The notes: generated from the letters alone by a model not told the origin. Positions 16,904 through 24,666 are shown, counted from the first letter of the stretch. The stretch: 64,000 nucleotides of DNA from Helicobacter enhydrae (GCF_001693335.1 NZ_CP016503.1:1178001-1242000); one strand, 5' to 3'. A program made the numbers and translations.

Positions 16904-17877
16904 GACAGAAAAAATAAATTTAGTTGGTATCCAACTTTGAGTGATCACTTCTTCGTTCATTACATACACGATGAATTTAGGGAAGCTTTTGACTTGCTTG
17001 TTCGGGATAGGCAAGAAGAGCTCTCTAGGATGAAAGACATTAGAAAGTCAATTAAGGCATTAATCCAAAAAATAGGTCAAGAAAATGTAATGAAATCGCT
17101 GATTAAAAACATTGGCGATAGTCTTAAGGAATTGACAAAGGGAAATCGGCACTATTTCAATGGTGGAGAAGAGAGTCTTTTAAATATTAAGTCTGTGCTG
17201 GCAGAATTTGAAAAGACAGAAAATGTAGCACATCTTGTCCAAGCACTTCAAAACATCTCTCAAGCTATGGAAAACGACGAGATGGAGAATAACGCTAAAA
17301 TCACATCTAGCAAAAAAATCATTGAAAATTTACTGCTGTGGAACAAAATGTATCCCAAACGCATCAAAAAACTTGAGGCTCCGACAATAGTATTCAATCA
17401 GATCTATAGGACAAATCGCATTGAAATTCCTTTTGATGAAGATGGATTCAAAGGACTTAATTTTGAATATGAAAACCTATTCTTTACTTCATACACGCGT
17501 GAGACTTTTCAGCAAGAGGTGGATTTTTTCAATCAATACAAAATCAAAAGTATCAGTATGATAGAAAATGAAGAAAAAGAGCTTGATGGATTGACACAAG
17601 AAATTGTAAAAAACAATATGTTGGAAATTTTAGAAAGAGGATTCCAGCTACTAGGATATGAAAAAAAGAAACTGGACAATTTGGAAATGATTTTGCTCAA
17701 CAATCCATTGAAATTCATTAAAAATGTGGGAAGCTTACAAAATATGCAGAACCTACCGCTGAAGAGCTTATGAAAGAAATTGGAGTTTCGGATAATCAAG
17801 GTGTTTTGCCTGATTCTCAAACAAATGAGGATTTAGGAAATGGTGAAAAAAAGGAATGGACGACTAAGAAGATTTAA
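16904..17877 (+). pseudogene. Truncated and frameshifted plasmid gene
   Basis: The frame is open from 16904 right after a stop and reads KFSWYPTLSDHFFVHYIHDE with no start codon near, which looks like the interior of a larger protein. The listed frame ends at 17773, but the +2 frame continues KLTKYAEPTAEELMKEIGVS and ends EKKEWTTKKI at 17877, so a frameshift near 17725-17735 is likely. The body is helical and Lys/Glu rich (about 280 residues). No family recognised; a relaxase or mobilisation-protein C-terminus is possible. It ends at the 26-bp repeat. Confidence 0.5.
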
Positions 17878-17903
17878 GATCCCAGTCCTTTTTCTTTTTT
17901 TGG
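17878..17903. repeat. 26-bp direct repeat, right copy
   Basis: This is the partner of 15647-15672, with one C/T difference. The distance between copies is 2,231 bp. Confidence 0.75.
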
Positions 17904-18480
17904 AAAGAATTTGAAAAAGTGTGATTGGTTGCTAGGGGCGTAAAATAGCATTAACTTGGGGGCTTGGAATGTGTGTTTGTGAATTTGTAAAAATCCTAAA
18001 GATAGTTTGCTGATCTTGGTATGCTTTGATAAGTTGCTTTGCTTTTTTCTAAAAATTTTTGATACTTTGATGATTTTAGTTTAGGTTTTGCTCCCTGTTG
18101 GGAGCGATAAGCGAAACAAGGAGTAAGCTATAAACAAACATAGCTAAGCCTTATTAAGTTCAAATTCTATCTCAAGTTTGTATTCTTTGGGTTCAAATCT
18201 GAATGGAGCAAAAACTTTAGCAAGGTTGGGGCTTCCTGCCCCCCTCTTTTTTGCTTTGAATCAGTCAATCCCAAATAGGTATTTAGGCTATTTAAGCAAA
18301 GAAAGCCTTACCAAACCATTTTCTAGCCTTATCGCATAAGAGCAATCCACTTGTATTTTTCTAGTCTTGTCTTTGAAATTTTCATTGCCTTTGACAATAA
18401 ACTGCGTATAAAGATTCTCCAATGTCATATCACAATGGTTAGTTTGCTGATTGCTAAGAACTTTTGCAAAGGGAAAAATT
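17904..18480. other. Region without an intact gene
   Basis: On the minus strand a short frame ending at 18143 reads AGSPNLAKVFAPFRFEPKEY, followed by KLEIEFELNKA, and looks like the C-terminal tail of a lost protein. A second minus-strand frame (18288 to about 18460) reads IQVDCSYAIRLENGLVRLSL and also looks like a gene remnant. A small hairpin GCTCCC-TGTT-GGGAGC occurs near 18090-18105. Confidence 0.4.
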
Positions 18481-18481
18481 G

Positions 18482-18487
18482 TAGAAT
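18482..18487 (+). promoter_or_regulatory. -10-like box of a small peptide gene
   Basis: TAGAAT precedes a structured leader of about 75 bases that ends at the peptide ATG 18568. Confidence 0.4.
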
Positions 18488-18506
18488 TCGTTTGTGGAGT
18501 GTTGTT

Positions 18507-18558
18507 CCTTAGTGGAATAGAGGCTCCACTAAGGGAAATTTGCACTCCTCGAAAGGAG
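18507..18558 (+). promoter_or_regulatory. Leader hairpins, the second sequestering the ribosome binding site
   Basis: The first hairpin has stem CCTTAGTGGA (18507-18516) pairing with TCCACTAAGG (18525-18534). The second has CTCCT (18545-18549), loop CGAA, and AGGAG (18554-18558), the latter being the Shine-Dalgarno core of the peptide gene. Folded RNA would hide the ribosome binding site. Confidence 0.65.
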
Positions 18559-18567
18559 GAGCAAACT

Positions 18568-18633
18568 ATGCGAAACACAACGCTAATTATAGCACTGCTA
18601 GTGGCTTTTGTGTTAATTACAAAAGCATTTTAG
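18568..18633 (+). CDS. 21-residue hydrophobic peptide, candidate type I toxin
   Basis: ATG 18568 has AGGAGG eight bases upstream. The peptide starts MRNTT, continues LIIALLVAFVLI and ends TKAF: one membrane-spanning helix, as in type I toxins. The mRNA leader is strongly structured and a terminator-like hairpin follows at 18639. A degenerate inverted copy of the whole unit (hairpins, ribosome binding site and peptide) lies at 19605-19735 in front of a rep gene. Expected action would be on the inner membrane. An antisense RNA is expected for such systems but I cannot identify its promoter. The alternative is a leader peptide controlling plasmid replication. Confidence 0.55.
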   Translation: MRNTTLIIALLVAFVLITKAF

Positions 18634-18638
18634 CAGTT

Positions 18639-18665
18639 GGGAGCTTTTGGCTCCCTGTTGTTTTC
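18639..18665 (+). terminator. Terminator-like hairpin after the peptide gene
   Basis: GGGAGC, loop, GCTCCC (18639-18655) followed by a T-rich TGTTGTTTTC. It sits six bases behind the stop of the 21-codon gene. Confidence 0.55.
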
Positions 18666-18837
18666 ACTCCCTTATTCTAATTGCTCACAATTATGGGAAT
18701 TTAGAGTGTCCTCTTGCCTAGATTCTAAACAAGCACCCACTATTCATAGCGGTAAGATCTCTAAATTGTCAAGATTATATCAATTAAATTTTAAAAAGCC
18801 TTGAAGGTGGATTACCCTCACCTAAGAGATAGGGCGA

Positions 18838-19566
18838 TCACTCTTTATTTTTCAAGTCTTTGGGATTAAAATCGATTGTGAGAATTGAGTTTTTGTCAAG
18901 AGTTTTTTTCCTTGATACATTGATTTTTGTTTTCATTTTTGTTTCGATTTCTTCAATAGCGGTCTCTATATTTCTTTTATAATTCCTTGTTTCCAACTCT
19001 GTTTCTGAAGCACCAAGCAATATGGCAAATTCTCTTTCATCCATAATGATTTTCCCAGTCCCCTTGTATCTCATCATATTGTAAAACAGAATCTTTGAAG
19101 GTGCTTTTGTTAAAAGCTTGACATTGTTGTATGCTACATTAAAAAAGTTCTTTTCCAATTTGTTGAAGAAAAACAAAAAACTATCATTGACCTTGACTGT
19201 CAATTCAAAATCGCTTCTATATTCTCTGTCAAAAGAATATTCTATGAAGAGTCTTAGTCTTTTAATAACTTTTCTTGAACCAACGCTAAATTTGTATGGC
19301 TCTTCGTCGACATATTTCAAGTCTAAGTTATATAGAACTTGAGCGATTTCTTCGATATAGCTATATAGCCGTTTTTTGTCCTTCATTCCTGTAATCATTA
19401 ATAGTTGATTTGCAGTAAATGTCACTTCGCTATTTTCTTTGTCATAGAGATTTGCCATTATGACCGTTAAAAGATTGATTGCACCTGCGTTTAATTCATA
19501 TAATGGCAATTTCGCCATTAGATCATTGTGTGAATCCAAGGTGCTTGTGTTGTTAATTTCTTTCAT
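18838..19566 (-). CDS. Rep_3-family plasmid replication initiator
   Basis: It encodes 242 residues starting at ATG 19566, with AAAAGGAGCG upstream. Two winged-helix-like halves as in Rep_3 proteins: the first contains FTANQLLMITGMKDKKRLYS, the second KILFYNMMRYKGTG, FAILLGASETE and a positively charged C-terminal region (KTKINVSRKKTLDKNS). It would bind iterons and start plasmid replication. No iteron cluster directly in front of it is obvious; instead the upstream DNA holds the degenerate copy of the peptide/hairpin unit, which could serve as a leader control. It is one of three initiator genes in the element, suggesting a cointegrate of several replicons. Confidence 0.7.
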   Translation of the reverse strand: MKEINNTSTLDSHNDLMAKLPLYELNAGAINLLTVIMANLYDKENSEVTFTANQLLMITGMKDKKRLYSYIEEIAQVLYNLDLKYVDEEPYKFSVGSRKVIKRLRLFIEYSFDREYRSDFELTVKVNDSFLFFFNKLEKNFFNVAYNNVKLLTKAPSKILFYNMMRYKGTGKIIMDEREFAILLGASETELETRNYKRNIETAIEEIETKMKTKINVSRKKTLDKNSILTIDFNPKDLKNKE

Positions 19567-19604
19567 TGTCGCTCCTTTTTGAATTGTTTAAAAAAGCTAA
19601 TTCT

Positions 19605-19735
19605 AAACTAAAATGCTTTTTGTTATTAAAATAAGCTATAATGGCAGTGCTATAATAAGTATTGCTTTCATATTTGCCCTCCTTTCGGGGAGTGTAAATT
19701 TCCCTTAGTGGAGTTCCATTCCACTAAGGGGCAAC
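19605..19735 (-). pseudogene. Degenerate inverted copy of the hairpin/peptide unit
   Basis: Read on the minus strand this matches 18500-18633: hairpin CCTTAGTGGA...TCCACTAAGG, then CTCC-CCGAAA-GGAG, then ATG 19671 encoding MKAILIIALPL and a stop at 19636. A one-base change in spacing destroys the rest of the peptide, whose DNA is still recognisable to 19605. It ends 39 bases before the rep start codon, so it may now act as a rep leader. Confidence 0.6.
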
Positions 19736-19789
19736 ACTATCTTGAAACCAAACTCCCAACTCTTTTTTGATTTCTGTTCTATCAGATTT

Positions 19790-19945
19790 AATCCGTTTTT
19801 CCAAATTTTGATTACATTTATGACAAAGGATGTCGCACACTCAAATTCAGTGGAGTTTTGAAACATTCCTAAATATCACTATTGTTTAATATCAAATAAT
19901 GGTTTTTAATTATTAAGTAATGTATTAAATTGTAAGAGAACTTGG
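19790..19945 (+). pseudogene. Inverted remnant of the rep gene 3' end
   Basis: The sequence is the reverse complement of the 3' end and downstream flank of the initiator at 35445-36425, including its downstream AT-rich sequence, with an internal deletion after about 40 codons. It is a third, inverted copy that could mediate inversions with the flanking direct repeats. Confidence 0.75.
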
Positions 19946-20092
19946 ATAGAAAGAGTGGGGTATTGGCTTAAGTATTGCTTGGATCTTTTGGAGTCTTTTT
20001 GGTCTTCCGACTTTTTTGCTGGGTTGTTCTGTATATTGTGTGATATTCATTGGTGTTTGGATCATATCTTTTAAGGTCACTTTGTCGCTCAT
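19925..20092 (-). pseudogene. Truncated duplicate of the ribbon-helix-helix gene
   Basis: The first 31 residues (MSDKVTLKDMIQTPMNITQY through KKVGRP) are the same as in the intact gene at 20527-20751, including the upstream leader; then the frame runs into unrelated sequence and stops after 55 codons. The DNA-binding RHH part is lost. Confidence 0.7.
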
Positions 20093-20159
20093 TTTTATCC
20101 TTTTTATATTGTTTTTTATATTTTATTGAATATAAGAAAATATTTTAAATATTAAAATA

Positions 20160-20520
20160 TAGGAGATAATAATGCAAAAGAAAGTTTAATTGGGATTTTG
20201 GTAAATTTATTTTTTTGAAATGAGGCAAAGTTGTTTTTAGATAATCAATATGCTCTTCTAGGTCGCCTTTAATATGATCTCCCATATGAGCTTGAGAGCC
20301 ACTTTACATTTCTATGTTTATTGTGGCTCTATAACACTTGGGGGTTGCCTTAAAGTCTATCAATATTCTTAAGGTTTTATGCCCAAGCTTCTATGTCCAG
20401 TATTCTAATAAAAATTTGTGTTCTAAAATGCAATTATGTGCAGAACTCTCAAAGTTTTAAGAGTGGAGTATTGGCTTGAGTATTGCTTGGATCTTTTGGA
20501 GTCTTTCTTTTTGTATTGAA
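20160..20520. other. Gene-free region with one stable hairpin
   Basis: No credible frame. AGAGCCAC (20295-20302) pairs with GTGGCTCT (20333-20340), enclosing a 30-base AT-rich loop. The last 55 bases (20466-20510) repeat 19960-20005 and belong to the duplication of the partition region. Confidence 0.45.
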
Positions 20521-20526
20521 AAACTT

Positions 20527-20751
20527 CTACAATCCAAAAATTTTCATTCGTGCATATTGGGTTAAACCAAGTCCCTTTTCGTTTGCCTCTTTTTGAAGTA
20601 TGTGTTTTTCTTCCTCAGTGCAGTAGATAGTTACAATATGATTGCGTTTTCTTCCACTTGGTCTGCCGACTTTTTTACTGGGTTGTTCTGTATATTGTGT
20701 GATATTCATTGGTGTTTGGATCATATCTTTTAATGTCACTTTGTCACTCAT
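20527..20751 (-). CDS. Ribbon-helix-helix partition/regulator protein (ParB-like partner)
   Basis: It encodes 74 residues. The flexible N-terminus is followed by KKVGRPSGRKRNHIVTIYCT and a helix region EEEKHILQKEANEKGLGLTQ; this is the short beta strand plus two helices of an RHH DNA-binding fold. It lies about 60 bases downstream of parA on the same strand. RHH proteins beside small ParA ATPases serve as centromere-binding partition factors and autoregulators. AT-rich sequence upstream of both genes could be the centromere. Start at ATG 20751 with AAAGGATAAAA upstream. Confidence 0.65.
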   Translation of the reverse strand: MSDKVTLKDMIQTPMNITQYTEQPSKKVGRPSGRKRNHIVTIYCTEEEKHILQKEANEKGLGLTQYARMKIFGL

Positions 20752-20810
20752 TTTTATCCTTTTTATATTGTTTTTTATATTTTATTGAATATAAGAAAAT
20801 ATTTTAAACA

Positions 20811-21407
20811 TTAAAGAAATTTTACTAAATTTAGCAATGCGTCATATTGTGGGTAGATGTTTCTATAGATATGTCTAGAAGCATGATTTTCAGAATAAAT
20901 CTCTTTGACACTCAATCCCTTGGCAATCACATTATGAAAAATCTTTGATTTTTTGAGAGGCATAATTGGCAAGTCAAAATATTCTTTCAGTTCATTTTGT
21001 TTTATTTCAAACTCTCCATCTTTTTCGTGCATTGTAATGATGACAATGATTTTGGAATTGAAATCTTTAAGTTCTGCGATTGTGGAGGCTGTTTGTAAAA
21101 CAGAATTTGGATTTTCTGCACTACAGGGGATAAGAATTTTATTGCATTGCTTGATCACATTGACAACTCCTTTGTGCGTCCATCCTCCAAAATCAAAGAT
21201 TTGATTTTCTGACATTTGAAATGTTTCTAGATCTAGATCCGAGACAAAAGAATATTTTCCAAAGAAATAATGGTCTTCTTGACTTGAGAAATATCCAAGA
21301 ACTGAGGTGTCATTTGTGGCAATATTTAATTTCAGATCGATTGCCAAACTCATTGAGATTGGAGTTTTTCCTGTCCCGCCTTTTTTGTTTAATACAGCAA
21401 TTTTCAT
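20811..21407 (-). CDS. parA: ParA-family partition ATPase
   Basis: It encodes 198 residues. The N-terminus MKIAVLNKKGGTGKT has the deviant Walker A motif with the signature Lys before GG. The Walker A' region is IFDFGGW, slightly unusual because the canonical second Asp is replaced (D-F-G rather than D-x-P/D), and KILIPCSAENPN follows. Length fits small ParA proteins such as those partnered by RHH proteins. It would dimerise with ATP on the nucleoid and segregate the replicon. It precedes the RHH gene in one transcription unit. Start at ATG 21407 with GGAGC upstream. Confidence 0.8.
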   Translation of the reverse strand: MKIAVLNKKGGTGKTPISMSLAIDLKLNIATNDTSVLGYFSSQEDHYFFGKYSFVSDLDLETFQMSENQIFDFGGWTHKGVVNVIKQCNKILIPCSAENPNSVLQTASTIAELKDFNSKIIVIITMHEKDGEFEIKQNELKEYFDLPIMPLKKSKIFHNVIAKGLSVKEIYSENHASRHIYRNIYPQYDALLNLVKFL

Positions 21408-21679
21408 TTCTGCTCCTGATTTAAATCAAAAATCATACAATAGATATATTAAAAAATATAAAAATATTTTTTAATATTAATAGAATGTTTTAATATATTA
21501 AAGAATTTATGAATTATCTAGATGTTGTCTATTCGAGGCGTCATTTGGTGTCTGAAACAAGGGGGGAGAATTGCTAGAGTGTTTGACTAAGATCCTAAGT
21601 AATAAAACCCTTGCTTCTTGGGAGTAATTCACCTATTACTTGTAGCTCCGAAAGATATTTAAAAAAATATTTGCTTTTA
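21408..21679. other. AT-rich region upstream of parA
   Basis: Contains multiple TTTAATAT/ATATTAAA elements between 21460 and 21505 that may be the parA promoter and centromere. No gene is seen. Confidence 0.4.
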
Positions 21680-21774
21680 TTTGTCACAATTTCAAGGATT
21701 CGAGGCTATGAAGTCGGATGGTCTCACGCCTTGCTTTGCAATGGCACCCTTCGGGGTTTCCGCATTTATCCTAG
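21680..21774. repeat. Structured repeat element, copy 1
   Basis: Shares TTTGTCACAATTTCAAGG, ATTCGAGGCTATGAAG and the ACCC-TTCG-GGGT hairpin with 23253-23350. Between them lies a hairpin (GCC-TTGC-TTT-GCAA with a bulged T, then GGC) whose bases differ between copies while pairing is kept. Confidence 0.7.
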
Positions 21775-22030
21775 AAATTCTTCCAAAATGATTTTTAAGT
21801 AATTGAATATTTTATTCTTTCTGTCACGAAAGTAATAATCGCTACCAGATTATTGAGTGTAATTCTAGAAATTCCACTTAATTTTGATATTTTTGAAGCT
21901 TCAATATCAAGACAAAAATACTCTAAAATTTCACGAAATTTCTTTTCAGAAATTGAAGGAACGAAATATATACTTGTTTTTCATCGGACTAACTTAAAAC
22001 TCCTAATAAAGTTTTTAAGTTATCTTGAGC
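21775..22030. other. Region without a supported gene
   Basis: A 71-codon plus-strand frame at 21853-22068 has no ribosome binding site and runs into the direct repeat; I do not support it as a gene. Confidence 0.4.
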
Positions 22031-22100
22031 TTTTTATAGAATCTAACCAAAAAATTCAAACATTTTAATCCAAATGGGCTAGATTCTGTTGTGCTATTGC
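22031..22100. repeat. 70-bp direct repeat beside the second NYN gene, left copy
   Basis: The same sequence with few changes occurs at 22826-22894. The copies flank a single gene, as if the gene was inserted or captured between them. Confidence 0.8.
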
Positions 22101-22101
22101 C

Positions 22102-22716
22102 TTATCTCCATTCTTGAGGAATACAAATTTTTTCTCCATTAAAATATATATTCTCTGGTAAGAGAGATTTTTTGATGTGGCTTTTTTTGATTTCAATCCA
22201 ACGATTACAAGAAGTAAGATCTCTAGCTTCTTTAAGTTTCAATGGTGGAACAAGGAGAATAATATTCTTTTGAGGGAAAAGCATTCTTACTCTTGATAAT
22301 GTTGAAGATAAATCTGTATCTGCAGTGATTACGAAAGCCTTATCAAATCTATTCTCATAGGCATCTTCTATCAATTGAATAGCTATGTTGATATCACTCT
22401 CTTTTTCCTCATAGGAATGATAGGTTGTATTGCAATTCTTACAAAATGGATACTTGCTTTTAAATCTCCCTAGAATAATTTTTATTCCACGAGATTGCTG
22501 AGCCTTAAGATATATTTTTTGTCGCTTTGTTTGTTGAGGATTTGCTGGATTATATTTCACCAATGCTGTGAAGAGATATACATCAATGAGTTGATCTGAA
22601 TCTTTTAGATAATTTTCGCAGAGTTTTTTTAAATCAATCCATTTAAACAAAGGTGTTTTGAGTTGTTTGATTGCATAATATAAGTTGAAGCCATCAATAT
22701 AAGCATTGACTCTCAT
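22102..22716 (-). CDS. NYN-domain (DUF88-like) protein with a zinc-knuckle insert
   Basis: It encodes 204 residues. N-terminal VNAYIDGFNLYYAIK carries the first catalytic Asp and Asn of the NYN fold; KESDINIAIQLIEDA the central Asp; AFVITADTDLSSTLSRVRML the third acidic site. Residues about 88-104 contain CKNCNTTYH, a possible zinc-binding insertion. Predicted metal-dependent RNase. It is a monocistronic gene bracketed by 70-bp direct repeats. Its start ATG (22714-22716) lies four bases behind a perfect ten-bp hairpin that contains the ribosome binding site, so translation may be conditionally blocked. Confidence 0.75.
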   Translation of the reverse strand: MRVNAYIDGFNLYYAIKQLKTPLFKWIDLKKLCENYLKDSDQLIDVYLFTALVKYNPANPQQTKRQKIYLKAQQSRGIKIILGRFKSKYPFCKNCNTTYHSYEEKESDINIAIQLIEDAYENRFDKAFVITADTDLSSTLSRVRMLFPQKNIILLVPPLKLKEARDLTSCNRWIEIKKSHIKKSLLPENIYFNGEKICIPQEWR

Positions 22717-22720
22717 TAGT

Positions 22721-22743
22721 CCAAATCTCCAAAGGAGATTTGG
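22721..22743 (-). promoter_or_regulatory. Perfect hairpin over the NYN gene ribosome binding site
   Basis: CCAAATCTCC, three-base loop, GGAGATTTGG on either strand. In the minus-strand mRNA the 3' arm carries GGAG, the likely Shine-Dalgarno sequence, four bases before the start codon region. As DNA it could also be an operator. Confidence 0.6.
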
Positions 22744-22775
22744 TTACAACCATATAGGTGTAAGTTGTAGATTGC

Positions 22776-22781
22776 ATTATA
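22776..22781 (-). promoter_or_regulatory. -10 box of the second NYN gene
   Basis: TATAAT on the minus strand gives a leader of about 50 nucleotides containing the hairpin. Confidence 0.5.
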
Positions 22782-22825
22782 CATAATTTTTCCTAATTTT
22801 TTTAAAGCATTAAAAATTTATCCAA

Positions 22826-22894
22826 TTTTATAGAATCTAACCAAAAAATTCAAACATTTTAACCCAAATGAGCTAGATTCTGTTGTGCTGTTGC
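22826..22894. repeat. 70-bp direct repeat beside the second NYN gene, right copy
   Basis: Partner of 22031-22100; both contain TAGAATCTAACCAAAAAAT and end near CTGTTGTGCT. Confidence 0.8.
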
Positions 22895-23252
22895 TTTAAT
22901 TTGGCTCAAGGTGGTTAAAAGGATTTTCACTTATTCATTTTAAGAGTTTTTGCAACAATTCTCTTGGTGGTTGTTTGTATGGATTCTCAAACCCTTTCAA
23001 ATGCAAGATGTTTTTTGATTTCTGCGGTTTGGTATGTGAGTCTGATTCGCTTTGCAAAGCACTGAAAACAACATTATGTATATTATTCGCAAGTAAGGGT
23101 GTTAGTGTTTGGCTGATGACCCTTTCTTATTCTTTTTATACACACTGAAATAAAATTCTCCTCCGCAACTTATTCTAAAATCATTTATTTTCTGTTTTGT
23201 TTTGTGATTGCTTGCTGATTCTAAGGCTATGGGCTTTTGCAATTTACCTTTC
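22895..23252. other. Region without a supported gene
   Basis: No frame with start signals; sequence appears to be decayed coding DNA. Confidence 0.35.
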
Positions 23253-23350
23253 TTTGTCACAATTTCAAGGATTCGAGGCTATGAAGACGGATAGTCCTCA
23301 CGCATCGCTTAGTCGATGCCACCCTTCGGGGTTTCCGCATTTATCCCAGA
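23253..23350. repeat. Structured repeat element, copy 2
   Basis: Partner of 21680-21774. Here the variable hairpin is GCATCG-CTTAGT-CGATGC, compensating for base differences in copy 1, and ACCC-TTCG-GGGT is conserved. Confidence 0.7.
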
Positions 23351-23549
23351 TGCTTATAACGATATACTAGATTTAGACTACAAAACAATCAAGTCAAAAA
23401 ATATCCACAAATGTCAGCAGAGCAAATGTCAGCACAATTTGCACCTTTTTCTGTTCTAAGAGAGTTGGGGTATGAAATAAATCCAATCTTGCTGTATCTT
23501 AAAAGCGTTTCTTTAAGAGAGCCAAGTGTTCCGCCCCCCTTTCTTTATT

Positions 23550-23831
23550 CTAAGATAATTTAGTTATAGCAACTCTTTGCCCACAAGCTTTTAAATAGTT
23601 TGAAAAGGTGCTAAATTTGATATTCCACGCTCCGCTTTCTATTTTAGCGACAGCAGATTGCGTGATGCCCATTTTTTCAGCAACTTGTGCTTGTGTAAGT
23701 TTGGCTTTATTCCTCGTATCAATCAAAGCCTCAATCGCATTAAATTCATCGCCTAATGCTTCATACTCTTTTTTAAATTCTGGGTTTTGCATAAGCTCTT
23801 TTTTGACTTCACTAAATTTAATGGTTGCCAT
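23550..23831 (-). CDS. higA: XRE-family antitoxin (HigA-like)
   Basis: It encodes 93 residues. The helix-turn-helix is KLTQAQVAEKMGITQSAVAK followed by IESG (residues about 43-66), preceded by an acidic helical N-terminus. It starts two bases after the toxin stop, with AAAGGA upstream. The toxin-first order is characteristic of HigBA modules. It would neutralise the RelE-like toxin and repress the operon promoter. Stabilises the plasmid-like element. Confidence 0.85.
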   Translation of the reverse strand: MATIKFSEVKKELMQNPEFKKEYEALGDEFNAIEALIDTRNKAKLTQAQVAEKMGITQSAVAKIESGAWNIKFSTFSNYLKACGQRVAITKLS

Positions 23832-23833
23832 GT

Positions 23834-24142
23834 TTAAAATCCTTTAATCTTTGCTAAATCTAACATATTCTTCGGTATTTTATTGCTCTTTTTTATGAAA
23901 GTTAGCAAAACAATAATTCTTTTATTGACTTCATAGCAATAAATGCTTCTAGCGATTCTATTACTTGCTTTTATGCGTATTTCAAACAATCCATCGCCTA
24001 TATTTTTTGTGTGTGGCTCACCTACAGCATTTCCCTTTCTTTCCAACAATTCAATAATCCTAGTTCCACGAGCCAAAAGTTCTTGGGGTAATTCTACAAA
24101 CTCGCTTTTAGCTTTTTCATTGACAAACTCTACATTCCACAC
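23834..24142 (-). CDS. higB: RelE/Gp49-family toxin (HigB-like)
   Basis: It encodes 102 residues starting with GTG 24142, with AAGGAAA seven to ten bases upstream. Typical motifs: LLERKGNAVGEPHTKNIGDG, LFEIRIK, ARSIYCY and IVLLTFIKKSNKIP. These match ribosome-dependent or free mRNA interferases of the HigB/Gp49 group. First gene of a two-gene operon with the XRE antitoxin. Looks intact. Confidence 0.85.
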   Translation of the reverse strand: MWNVEFVNEKAKSEFVELPQELLARGTRIIELLERKGNAVGEPHTKNIGDGLFEIRIKASNRIARSIYCYEVNKRIIVLLTFIKKSNKIPKNMLDLAKIKGF

Positions 24143-24666
24143 GATATTTCCTTATCAACAAATAGCGATTTGATTAACTCCAAAAGAAAATGATATTCTC
24201 CCCTTAGCAAAAGCATACCATAAATACTAGATTTGGCACACCAGCAAGAGATTTTCACGCAAAAAGGTTCAAGAAAGCTTATTGTTTTTAATACCCAATA
24301 ATTCGTATAATTCTTTTGCTTTATAAAATAAGACTTTATTTGCAGTAATTAAAAAATCACAAATCTCTTCAAAAAAGAAATGATAGCTTGATGATCAAAC
24401 TCAAGCTTTAAATCAAAAACCATCAAAATTTCAATCCTCAAATTTTAGTTATGAAAATCAAAGTTTTCAGATAAACAAGGCTTGAAGTGCCTAATTTGCG
24501 AGGTTTTATGAAAAAGTTTATATGCTGATTGAAAAAATCAAACCTTAAAGAGCCTTGCAAGCCCCAAAACATCGTATCCAAAATTTTATTTCTTATGTTC
24601 TTTGTCTAATAAGAATTATTAAGGATATATTATTGATATTGAAAGATTGTGCAAAATATACTTGTA
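24143..24666. other. Intergenic region with remnants of a small gene
   Basis: On the minus strand between about 24425 and 24275, MVFDLKLEFDHQAIISF continues, after a frame change, as EEICDFLITANKVLFYKAKE followed by LYELLGIKNNK. This looks like a decayed small gene. Nothing else is supported; the last 100 bases are the 3' flank of tpsB. Confidence 0.35.

Noticed and set aside
18451-18567. Longer 60-codon version of the 21-residue peptide
   Set aside because: The upstream part covers the promoter and two leader hairpins and has no ribosome binding site; the strong AGGAGG is located for ATG 18568.
21690-21720. Possible tRNA T-arm (CGAATCC on the minus strand)
   Set aside because: No acceptor or anticodon arm can be formed around it; it belongs to the two-copy structured element.
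21853-22068. 71-codon plus-strand frame
   Set aside because: No start signals, ends inside a direct repeat, and no similarity to anything else in the window.
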